From assembly GCF_946998835.1 (NCBI RefSeq), contig NZ_CAMQAZ010000025.1, positions 1-36,887 of the forward strand: a stretch of 36,887 nucleotides of DNA, given 5' to 3'. This document shows, in pieces, positions 30,369 to 36,887 of the stretch. Each line of letters begins with the position of its first letter. Position 1 is the first letter of the stretch. The notes beneath the pieces are model-generated. The model did no database searches. It saw only the letters and a program-made list of their open reading frames with translations, and was not told the origin of the DNA. The position numbers and the translations under genes are program-made. The stretch is from an uncultured Corynebacterium sp. (lineage in GTDB: Bacteria > Actinomycetota > Actinomycetes > Mycobacteriales > Mycobacteriaceae).

Positions 30369-32516
30369 CTACCTTCCGCGCCTCTTCGAGGCATCAATCG
30401 GATTGTCCATGTGCACCGGATGCTGCGCGTCAACCTCTGAGGTGTAGTAGTCGCGCTCGTCTTCGCCACCGACACCGACCTGCTGGCTCATGCGAGCGAG
30501 CATTTCGTTGTATGCAGCCAATTCTTCATCGTTGTTGCGGTCTGCGACACGGTCATAACGCGCCGCATCCTTCTCGTCAGAGCGTCGCCACTGCACGAAC
30601 AGCGCGACGGTAACGATGTAGAGCGGAACCTCACCGGCAGCCCACGCGACAGCGCCACCAACATTCTGGTCTTCCAGAAGATTGACTGCCCAAGGGAGGT
30701 CCAGGCTGGCGTAGTAGGTCTCGGCAAGCACCTTCTGCGACTGCATCAGCGAAATACCGAACCAAGCGTGGAACGGTAGCGACCCCATCAGCGTGACCAG
30801 CTTGACCGACGGCGCGATCTGCTGCGGTGCGGCATCGACACCAATAATGACCCAGTAGAAGATGTAACCGGAGATCAGGAAGTGGATGTTCATGAACACG
30901 TGACCGGCGTGCTCATCAGCCAGGAAGTCGTAGATCGGCGTCATATAGAGCAGGTAGAAACCTGCAACGAACTGCACCGTTGCCACCACCGGGTGCGTGA
31001 GGAAACGCGACACCGGGTTGTTGATGAAGACCACCAGCCACTCACGAATACCCGGCAGACCATCACGGCCGGCCGGCTTCAGCGCACGTAGCGCCAACGT
31101 GACCGGACCACCCAGCACCAGCATGACCGGAATACCCATGGAGTAAAGCATGTGGGCAATCATGTGCACAGAGAACAGAGCCGGCATGTACACGCCCAGC
31201 GCGCTGCACGAAGTAAACAGCAAGGTTGCGCAACCGCCGAGCCACCACAGAGTGTTGGACAGCGGCCAGGTACCACCGCGCTTCTTCAGTAGGTAGAGCC
31301 AGTACAGGTAAATCCACGCGGCAATGATGGCGGCCGAACCGAAGAAGATGTCAAAGCGCCACTGCGTGAACATGGCCTCCCAACCGAATGGTATCTCCAG
31401 GTTGTAGCCGAGCTTGACCTGCATCTGGGTAATCGACGGCAGTCCCTCACCACCGGCCTGCTCAGAGAAATTCGGTGGCGGCGGAGTACGGCCCAGGGCC
31501 ACTGCCACGCCGATTGTGAGCGCCATGATGATGACCTCGACAATGGCCAGTCGCCAGAACGGGCGATTCGACTGAGCTCGCTCGATCTCCGGGATGGTGA
31601 TCTTGCGGTGCACATAGCCACACAGCCCCAGCAAGATGGTGAGCACCGCCTTGACCAGCACCATGATGCCGTAGTTATTGCTGACCAGGTCAGACCAGTC
31701 AATGTTGATAGCTGCGTTAATGAAGCCGGAAGCCGACATAGCGATGAATGCGACCAGCGCCACAAAGGAGTAGCGCTTCACAACTTCAGGCATCCATTCA
31801 CCACGACGACGAGCGTGGCCAACCAGCGCCATCAGGCCACCGACCCAGAACACAGTGAAGGTCAAGTGCCAGATGTAGGAGTTAGTGCCGTAGTCATGTG
31901 CACCACCGGAGGCGTTGTGGCTTACAACCGCCAACGGCATCATCGACACCAAACTGATGGCGAAGAACACGGGCTGCCAAATCCACTTACGGGTCAACGA
32001 CGAACCAAGCGCCACAATGCCAGCGAAAATAGCCACCCACAGCCACGCCAAGCCTTCCTTGGTCTGTTCCAAGGACACAGCCCAATTACTCAGCTGAATG
32101 GTCGTCGACAGCGGCTGGCCTGAAACATCGGACAGCACCAGCGGAATCTCCATCAGCGCCATCAGCCCCCAGCCGAGCATGGCCCACATACCCGTGCGGG
32201 ATGCCGTGTAGCCATCGAGGCCCAAAGTGCCGTCGGCACGCTGCTTCGTACCGAAAGCGGCGAGCATAAACGAGCCGACACCGAGACAAGCGAGCAATTC
32301 ACCGGCCGCCTTGGCGAACGGGAACCCGAATGTGGTGATTACACCGGGATCCGGAATGCCCAACGTGGCGCGCGAATCCATGTTGAACGCCATCGAGAGC
32401 AAACCAGCTAAAATGCCGCCGATAAGCACAAAAACAACGTACCAACCAGCAGATTTACGGACTTTCTTATCCTTGCTAACAGGCGGAGAGGTCTCGGCCT
32501 TGGTTGTGGCAGTCAT
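30369..32516 (-). CDS. CopD-CtaG fusion membrane protein (copper handling / cytochrome c oxidase assembly)
   Basis: A 715-aa polytopic membrane protein. The N-terminal half (to about 350) has the CopD-like copper resistance pattern with several helices and conserved His (VVSHNASGGAHDYG, IWHLTFTVFWVGGLMAL). The second half is a caa3-type CtaG domain (FTSCSALGVYMPALFSVHMIAHMLYSMGIP, NIHFLISGYIFYW, PFHAWFGISLM). Such fusions are common in actinobacteria and are thought to help deliver copper to cytochrome oxidase. The soluble C-terminal ~80 residues are charged. The ATG at 32516 (MTATTKAETSP) has TAAGCT 7 nt upstream. A GTG at 32537 would add seven residues. Confidence 0.88.
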   Translation of the reverse strand: MTATTKAETSPPVSKDKKVRKSAGWYVVFVLIGGILAGLLSMAFNMDSRATLGIPDPGVITTFGFPFAKAAGELLACLGVGSFMLAAFGTKQRADGTLGLDGYTASRTGMWAMLGWGLMALMEIPLVLSDVSGQPLSTTIQLSNWAVSLEQTKEGLAWLWVAIFAGIVALGSSLTRKWIWQPVFFAISLVSMMPLAVVSHNASGGAHDYGTNSYIWHLTFTVFWVGGLMALVGHARRRGEWMPEVVKRYSFVALVAFIAMSASGFINAAINIDWSDLVSNNYGIMVLVKAVLTILLGLCGYVHRKITIPEIERAQSNRPFWRLAIVEVIIMALTIGVAVALGRTPPPPNFSEQAGGEGLPSITQMQVKLGYNLEIPFGWEAMFTQWRFDIFFGSAAIIAAWIYLYWLYLLKKRGGTWPLSNTLWWLGGCATLLFTSCSALGVYMPALFSVHMIAHMLYSMGIPVMLVLGGPVTLALRALKPAGRDGLPGIREWLVVFINNPVSRFLTHPVVATVQFVAGFYLLYMTPIYDFLADEHAGHVFMNIHFLISGYIFYWVIIGVDAAPQQIAPSVKLVTLMGSLPFHAWFGISLMQSQKVLAETYYASLDLPWAVNLLEDQNVGGAVAWAAGEVPLYIVTVALFVQWRRSDEKDAARYDRVADRNNDEELAAYNEMLARMSQQVGVGGEDERDYYTSEVDAQHPVHMDNPIDASKRRGR

Positions 32517-32523
32517 AGCCCTA

Positions 32524-32529
32524 AGCTTA
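32524..32529 (-). promoter_or_regulatory. copD-ctaG -10 element, leaderless type
   Basis: TAAGCT on the minus strand, 7 nt before the ATG at 32516. No Shine-Dalgarno is present. Confidence 0.4.
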
Positions 32530-32626
32530 GCGACCAAAGTCGCTAGAGCAGAACCGGTTACAGCACTGGGATGCGAACCGGTTGTGATTGGCCGCGCTGG
32601 AGACGCTACAATGCTTTTCTTAGTTG

Positions 32627-32699
32627 GCCTCCATAGCTCAGTGGACAGAGCAGTCGGCTTCTACCCGATTGGTCGAGGGTTCGAATCCTTCTGGGGGCG
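32627..32699 (+). tRNA. tRNA-Arg (TCT anticodon)
   Basis: Acceptor arms GCCTCCA/TGGGGGC (one T-G pair), D arm with AGCTCAGTGGACAGAGC, anticodon loop CTTCTAC (anticodon TCT), T arm with GGTTCGAATCC, discriminator G. CCA is not encoded, unlike the other three tRNAs here. Confidence 0.95.
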
Positions 32700-32704
32700 C
32701 AAAA

Positions 32705-32747
32705 TAACCCGCCTGGCCTGGTTTTATACCAGATTCAGACGGGTTTA
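32705..32747. terminator. Shared terminator of tRNA-Arg and the second tetR
   Basis: AACCCG pairs with CGGGTT, with extra CTG/CAG pairing after a small bulge and an inner CTGG-TTTTAT-ACCAG hairpin. It lies just past the tRNA-Arg and just past the stop of the convergent TetR gene. T runs are short on both sides. Confidence 0.6.
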
Positions 32748-32753
32748 AAGCTC

Positions 32754-33398
32754 TTACCCCTTATTGCTATCCACGGGATCCGGACGCAGGTAACGGTCAA
32801 CCATGTCGACAACCTCCTCGACAGATTCCTTGTCGAGCTCCGCATCTTCTCCGTTCGGACGCCAGACCAGCACCATTGTCTGAATCAGGCGGTAAATATT
32901 GCGTGCCAGTGGGTGAGGATCATGATCGCGAATAGTGCCATCTTCCTGACCATGGCGGACACCGGGGAGAATGAACTTCTCCACAATTTCCATCTGAGTG
33001 CCGCTCAGCTCACCGGTGAGCATTTGCAGGACGCGGTCAGGGTCGGTCTTGACTAGACCGGGGAAAAAGTCACTGTCGATGATGCGCTGAACGACGATTC
33101 GAATACGCAGCAACATTCGAGTACGCGAATCACCGGGAACATAGCGCAGCCCCTCAAGCATGTGCAGAATTTCGCGGTTAGTCACTTCTGTCAACAGTTC
33201 CCCAATATCGGCGTACCTACGATATACGGTCGGACGTGAAACTCCTGCTTTGCGAGCAATTTCTGCAATCGAAGTCCGACGCAAGCCGACTGTCATCACA
33301 CTTTCACGTGCAGCAGCAATGATGACGTCATCAACGGATGGTTTCTGTGCCGCAGTGGCGCTATTGGCAGCGCTGCCAGCACGACTTCTCTCATCCAT
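32754..33398 (-). CDS. TetR-family transcriptional regulator
   Basis: A 214-aa regulator of normal TetR length. The helix-turn-helix is at about 41-62 (TSIAEIARKAGVSRPTVYRRYA). The remaining helical domain would bind an unknown ligand. The first ~20 residues are Ala/Ser-rich and flexible. The ATG at 33398 has GGGAG 10 nt upstream. The gene is alone on its strand between tRNA-Arg and orn, so its targets are not suggested by neighbours. It could regulate itself or a distant lipid or efflux operon. Confidence 0.9.
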   Translation of the reverse strand: MDERSRAGSAANSATAAQKPSVDDVIIAAARESVMTVGLRRTSIAEIARKAGVSRPTVYRRYADIGELLTEVTNREILHMLEGLRYVPGDSRTRMLLRIRIVVQRIIDSDFFPGLVKTDPDRVLQMLTGELSGTQMEIVEKFILPGVRHGQEDGTIRDHDPHPLARNIYRLIQTMVLVWRPNGEDAELDKESVEEVVDMVDRYLRPDPVDSNKG

Positions 33399-33530
33399 GT
33401 AACTAATTCTCCCGTTGGAATCCGAATTCAGAAGTAATTTTAGCAGGCAAATAGGTCGTTTTAGGCCAATACTCTAGTTCCAATAATAAAACCTCGCCCC
33501 GAAATAACTTCGTTTCCCTCACAATTCCCC

Positions 33531-33590
33531 CAGCAATCCATCCAGCAATCCACCCCGCAATCCATCTGATAATCCGCCCCTGCAATCTCC
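33531..33590. repeat. Five-unit 12-nt tandem repeat upstream of orn
   Basis: Units of the form CAGCAATCCATC run at 33531, 33543, 33555, 33567 and 33579 with increasing divergence; AATCC or AATCT is kept in each. A similar CAATTCC precedes it. The rest of the 311-bp tetR-orn spacer (33399-33709) holds A/T-rich promoter-like sequence and the orn ribosome binding site but no gene. Confidence 0.7.
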
Positions 33591-33709
33591 ACGCCAAACC
33601 GCTCCCCCAATCCGCATCGCTAAGCTGGGCCTAGTTAGGCAAAGAAACCAAGACGCACCGCACGACGCACAATCAGACACGTTGCCAATCTAAAGCGAAA
33701 GGTGAAATC

Positions 33710-34363
33710 ATGACTCAGCCCAATTCCGACCTCCAGCTTTCCCCTGAGCTCGACCGCATTGTGTGGATTGACTGCGAGATGACAGGCCTCGACCCCAACC
33801 GTCACGTCATTGTTGAGATTGCCGCCCTCGTCACCGACGCAAACCTCAATGTCCTCGGCGAAGGAGTGGACATTGTCGTCCACGCCTCCGAGACCGAATT
33901 GGCGCAGATGGATGATTTCGTCACCAAGATGCATGCGAAGTCTGGCCTGGACCAGGAGATTCGCGCCAGCAAAACCAATGTTGCCGATGCCGAGCACGCT
34001 GTTTTGGACTACATCCGCGAGTGGGTTCCCGAGCCGCGCACCGCTCCGCTGGCCGGCAACTCAATTGCCTCCGACCGCAAGTTCATCGACCGCTACATGC
34101 CGGAGCTCGACCAGCACCTGCACTACCGCATGATTGATGTCTCTTCCTTCAAGGAGCTGGCCCGCCGCTGGTACCCGCAGGTTCTTAAGGGTGCTCCGGA
34201 GAAGGGTCTTGCGCACCGAGCTCTTGCCGATATCAAGGAGTCCATCCGCGAGCTGGACTACTACCGCCGCGCAATGCTCCTGCCCCACCCGGGCCCAGAT
34301 GCCGATGCTATTTCCGCCGCCAGCAAGGAATCCACGGAAAAGTACGGCGAGATCCGCGGCTAA
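33710..34363 (+). CDS. orn: Oligoribonuclease
   Basis: DEDDh-family 3'-5' exoribonuclease that degrades di- and short oligoribonucleotides, the last step of mRNA decay begun by RNase E/G. The 217-aa product has the acidic pair Asp21/Glu23 in VWIDCEMTGLD, the third acidic residue in AGNSIASDRKFID, and the final His/Asp in LAHRALADIKESI. Length is slightly above the usual 180-200 because of a C-terminal tail. The ATG at 33710 has AAAGGTG 5 nt upstream. Its neighbours, tRNA-His downstream and TetR upstream, are separate units. Confidence 0.96.
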   Translation: MTQPNSDLQLSPELDRIVWIDCEMTGLDPNRHVIVEIAALVTDANLNVLGEGVDIVVHASETELAQMDDFVTKMHAKSGLDQEIRASKTNVADAEHAVLDYIREWVPEPRTAPLAGNSIASDRKFIDRYMPELDQHLHYRMIDVSSFKELARRWYPQVLKGAPEKGLAHRALADIKESIRELDYYRRAMLLPHPGPDADAISAASKESTEKYGEIRG

Positions 34364-34506
34364 CTCGCTTTACGACGACCCCAAACCCTCCCCTTTTCCC
34401 GCATTTATCCGGATTGACCTGCCGTTTTTGTTTCCAGCCAACTGTGGGCTACCATATAGTTCGCTGCAGAGATGAGCTGAGAAAACAGCTTTCTCAATGC
34501 GGTAAT

Positions 34507-34583
34507 GGTGACTGTAGTTCAGTTGGTAGAGCACCAGGTTGTGATCCTGGGTGTCGCGGGTTCGAGTCCCGTCAGTCACCCCA
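34507..34583 (+). tRNA. tRNA-His (GTG anticodon)
   Basis: Acceptor arms GTGACTG/CAGTCAC with the extra G at -1 (34507) opposite C73, diagnostic of tRNA-His. Anticodon loop TTGTGAT (anticodon GTG) lies between CAGG/CCTG. T arm has GGTTCGAGTCC, and CCA is encoded at 34581-34583. Confidence 0.97.
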
Positions 34584-34588
34584 AGTAG

Positions 34589-34625
34589 AACCCTCGGCTA
34601 GGAATTTTTCCCGGTCGAGGGTTTT
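34589..34625 (+). terminator. tRNA-His terminator
   Basis: AACCCTCG pairs with CGAGGGTT with a long loop containing a weak inner GGAA/TTCC pairing, followed by TTTTG. Confidence 0.75.
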
Positions 34626-34653
34626 GTGTTTCCACAACCCCTAGAATCTGCCG

Positions 34654-34773
34654 ACGGCGTTTATGTTTAGCGGCAGCGGGCCAATGCGAGTTACTGACCC
34701 CGCTTATAGCAAAAATGGCCCGAAAAATGGCCGGAAAGTGTCATAAACTCACACAGTTTCACATTTGCAGCCC
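34654..34773 (+). repeat. Dispersed intergenic repeat, copy D
   Basis: A shorter copy: remnant of the first module, then GAGTTACTGACCCCG, arms TTATAGCA (34704-34711) and TGTCATAA (34739-34746), the two 12-nt direct repeats between them, and AGTTTCACATTTGCAGCCC. The left arm matches copies A and B, the right arm matches copy C, so the two arms mismatch at two positions. It lies between tRNA-His and the 3' end of the ABC transporter operon. The remaining ~90 bp to 34865 hold nothing I can name. Confidence 0.85.
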
Positions 34774-34865
34774 ATTGTTTCTGGAGTTCAAGGACAAAAT
34801 GTGCGCCTTTCCCTGGGTGCGTCGTGGTTATTTGCCCCAGCCTTTTTGAATTCCCCCCACCGTGG

Positions 34866-35660
34866 CTACCGAGTAGCTACCAGCCCAGCATCCGACGCCT
34901 GCAGCTTGCCGTCGACCATCTCCACAATTCGGTCGGCGCCGTGAAGCTGGCCCAGGTCGTGGGTGATGTACAGCGTGGCCACACCCATCTTCCGTGTCAC
35001 ATCCATAATCAGTCGCGTTACCGCACCTGCGGTCTTCTGGTCCAGAGCTGCAGTCGGCTCGTCGACTAGCAGCACCTCCGGCTCATTCATCAGTGCCCGC
35101 GCAACATTGACGCGCGCCTGTTGACCACCGGAAAGCTGGCTCACACGACGCTCCCCAAGCCCTGCCAGGCCGACTGCCTCAAGCAGCTCGTCCGCTCGCT
35201 TCTCCGCTTCCCGACGGCCACCCGCAGGCCAACCGAAGACGCGACCGAGTCGCCGCATTGCGATGAGCTGCTGCTTAACCGTCAGCGCCGGCAAAAGATT
35301 CGGCTGCTGGAATACGATACCGATGTGTTCGCGACGAATCTTGGCGGCATCCGCGCCGCGAGCACTCAAATCAATAGCCGTCCTTTCCACACTCTCACCA
35401 GCGCCGCTGCCCTCCGAGTCCTGTTTGTTGGAGTACAAAGTGACGTCTCCGGAGTCGGCGCTCTTCAAGCAACCGGCAATGGTCAGTAACGTTGATTTAC
35501 CAGAACCCGATGGGCCGACCAGGCCCACTACCTCACCAGCGCGAATCTTCAGCGAGATGTCATCCAAAATCGTGCGCTTGTCTTCACCATCCTGAACGGT
35601 CAGCGAGATGTTTTTCAGTGCCAGTGCCACGGGTGCCTTGTTGTCGACGTAGGTAGTCAT
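34866..35660 (-). CDS. ABC transporter ATP-binding protein (MacB/HrtA-like)
   Basis: A 264-aa ATPase that powers the FtsX-type permease encoded just upstream. It has Walker A GPSGSGKS at 49-56, Q-loop FQQPNLLPALT, signature LSGGQQARVNVARAL, Walker B VLLVDEPTAALD and the switch His in YITHDLGQL. A ~25-residue insertion after the first subdomain (about 76-100, SNKQDSEGSGAGES and onward) is unusual for this family. The ATG at 35660 has GAGG 5 nt upstream. The single-ATPase, single-permease layout resembles HrtBA heme exporters or MacB-type systems, but substrate is not shown. Confidence 0.9.
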   Translation of the reverse strand: MTTYVDNKAPVALALKNISLTVQDGEDKRTILDDISLKIRAGEVVGLVGPSGSGKSTLLTIAGCLKSADSGDVTLYSNKQDSEGSGAGESVERTAIDLSARGADAAKIRREHIGIVFQQPNLLPALTVKQQLIAMRRLGRVFGWPAGGRREAEKRADELLEAVGLAGLGERRVSQLSGGQQARVNVARALMNEPEVLLVDEPTAALDQKTAGAVTRLIMDVTRKMGVATLYITHDLGQLHGADRIVEMVDGKLQASDAGLVATR

Positions 35661-35694
35661 TTTGTCCTCAATTCCTCAGTTGCGTGATGTGCAA

Positions 35695-35730
35695 GTGTGC
35701 AGAGTGTGCAGAGTGTGCAGTGCGTGCAGG
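35695..35730. repeat. 9-nt tandem repeat between permease and ATPase genes
   Basis: GTGTGCAGA at 35695, again at 35704, then GTGTGCAGT at 35713 and GCGTGCAGG at 35722: four 9-nt units, with a shifted similar word just before. It sits in the 116-bp spacer between the two genes of the transporter operon, 35-70 nt before the ATPase start. Confidence 0.8.
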
Positions 35731-35776
35731 TTGTACGGGATATTTTTTGGCGGAAAGTCGTTTTCTCAGATTGTCA

Positions 35777-36811
35777 CTACGCATTCGCCAGCGCGGTCGT
35801 CGGATCGACACGGAAGACTGGCACCAATGCCAGCAGCGCACCAACCACGCCGGTCACAGCCAGGATGAGCCCCGGGACAACAGTCGTTGATGCATCGACC
35901 ACAATTGGCATGACATTGCCGCTCTGCAGAGCCCAGCCTGCAGCTGAAGTCAGCGCAACACCACCGCCAACTCCGATAGCCAGCACAGCCAGCACCTGCG
36001 CCAGGGAGTCAGCCACCAGCACGGAGCGGGACGCACCGAGCGCCGAGGAGATAGCCACACCGCGGAGTCGCTGAACAGTCCACACGGTGAAGAATGCACC
36101 CACCACCAGTGCGGAAATCACATACAGCATCGAAGTCATCGCATTCAGCGAGGTCTGCTCACCCTGGTAGGAAGCCGACAGGTTATTGCGCTCGCCATCG
36201 CGCAGGACGGTTGCTTCCGCAACATTCGGCAGCTGCGCCGCAGACTCGTCGACAACCATCGCTGCCGGCACCATCTGCCCCGGGGTCAGGTCCTCCATCA
36301 CACCGCGACCGGCGTAGATGACCGCCTGGTGATCCAGCCACTTGTCCCCCACCACCCGGGCGACCGTAGCCTCGTGCTCGCCCATCGCGCCAGACAGGGT
36401 CAGCGAGTCACCTTCCGCAATGGCGGTCTCACTGACGCCGTCGGTGACGGCCACGTGGTCGTCGTTAAGCGAAAAATCGGAGATGACGGTGACGGGCGTT
36501 TCATCGACGCGCGCACGACTGACATAAATATCGCGAACACTTGCGCCGTTGTCGCTCGCCCATGTTTGGACGCTCTTGCGCGCCGTCTCACCCATGCTTG
36601 ACGACGACAGCGACGTAGCCCCCTCAGAGACAACGACGGCGTCGTTTTTGCCGTAGACCTCGTCAAGTGCGGAGACGGACTGGTTGGACAGGCCGGCAGC
36701 CAAAGCCGAGAGGAATGTGACCATCACAGCAATCATGCCGACGGTGATGGTAATCAGTGCGGCACGGCCTGGAGCGGCTCGAAGTTCTTTCATTGACTGG
36801 TACATACTCAT
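35777..36811 (-). CDS. FtsX-family ABC transporter permease (HrtB-like)
   Basis: A 344-aa permease with an N-terminal transmembrane helix (about 14-38, RAALITITVGMIAVMVTFLS) and a ~170-residue extracytoplasmic domain. Three C-terminal helices lie near 235-255, 275-300 and 315-335, the FtsX/MacB pattern. The C-terminal FRVDPTTALANA is the family ending. It is upstream of and cotranscribed with the ATPase. Its size and four-helix layout resemble HrtB, the heme-exporting permease of firmicutes and corynebacteria; this is inference. The start is uncertain: ATGs at 36811 and 36805 fit the usual short cytoplasmic N-terminus, one at 36847 adds 12 residues, and none has a clear ribosome binding site. 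Positions 36848-36887 hold no recognisable gene. Confidence 0.85.
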   Translation of the reverse strand: MSMYQSMKELRAAPGRAALITITVGMIAVMVTFLSALAAGLSNQSVSALDEVYGKNDAVVVSEGATSLSSSSMGETARKSVQTWASDNGASVRDIYVSRARVDETPVTVISDFSLNDDHVAVTDGVSETAIAEGDSLTLSGAMGEHEATVARVVGDKWLDHQAVIYAGRGVMEDLTPGQMVPAAMVVDESAAQLPNVAEATVLRDGERNNLSASYQGEQTSLNAMTSMLYVISALVVGAFFTVWTVQRLRGVAISSALGASRSVLVADSLAQVLAVLAIGVGGGVALTSAAGWALQSGNVMPIVVDASTTVVPGLILAVTGVVGALLALVPVFRVDPTTALANA

Positions 36812-36887
36812 TATGGTCGTGGATTCACAGGCGGATTTAATCGCCATGGAGGTTGAACTTCGTCTCCAACTTTCGGTTGATGTTGAC

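Noticed and set aside
34370..34579. 69-codon minus-strand frame starting MTDGTRTRDTQDHNLV
   Set aside because: It is the reverse complement of tRNA-His, a well-known false protein call over tRNA genes.

Overview
The window looks like core chromosome of a high-G+C actinobacterium in the Corynebacteriales, most likely Corynebacterium. The evidence is a mycothiol-type CPFC oxidoreductase, twin ClpP1/ClpP2, a group II truncated hemoglobin, an RNase E/G with long Lys/Ala- and Arg-rich arms, and many genes with a -10 hexamer about 7 nt before the start codon. The order rplU-rne-ndk-(DUF4233)-folC-valS, then clpX-clpP2-clpP1-tig, then rpiB-nitroreductase-pepN-glbO-(hypothetical)-thioesterase-ettA-ssb and later orn matches, as I recall it, the Mycobacterium tuberculosis Rv2442c to Rv2511 order, with lineage-specific insertions and deletions. 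Species cannot be fixed from the sequence alone.

Layout. 1-10606, nearly all minus strand: start of rplU, rne, ndk, and a valS-folC-DUF4233 operon joined by ATGA overlaps. 10801-12920: mdh and a divergent TetR gene, each closed by a perfect hairpin. 13282-17677: clpX, clpP2, clpP1, tig and tRNA-Pro, all minus strand; a ClgR-like operator lies between tig and clpP1. 17678-20160: the least core-like stretch, with tRNA-Gly, GGGTTAA motifs, a dispersed repeat, a tiny HTH gene and a Gly/Asp/Phe-rich membrane protein of unknown function. 20242-27449: rpiB, a radical SAM/SPASM enzyme, the mycothiol-dependent nitroreductase-like gene, pepN, glbO, and a hypothetical-thioesterase pair. 27587-32516: ettA, an SSB paralogue and a CopD-CtaG membrane fusion. 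32627-36811: tRNA-Arg, a second TetR, orn, tRNA-His and a two-gene FtsX-type ABC transporter. tRNA genes sit at four of the junctions.

Functional themes are RNA turnover (rne, orn), proteolysis and folding (clpP1P2X, tig, pepN), translation (valS, ettA, tRNAs, rplU), nucleotide and folate metabolism (ndk, folC), central carbon (mdh, rpiB) and heme/copper/redox handling (AhbD-like radical SAM, glbO, CtaG, nitroreductase, HrtB-like permease).

The strongest candidate for something undescribed is a dispersed intergenic element, found four times (4864-4997, 12962-13162, 18481-18692, 34654-34773). Its core is a fixed-length 43-nt inverted-repeat module whose arms differ between copies in a compensatory way. 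It is flanked on one side by GAGTTASTGACCGCG modules and on the other by ~18-nt TTCACATNTGCAGCCCG modules. Other points of interest are a consensus DnaA box built into a terminator hairpin upstream of ssb, a set of nine probable leaderless genes, and several short tandem repeats in regulatory spacers.
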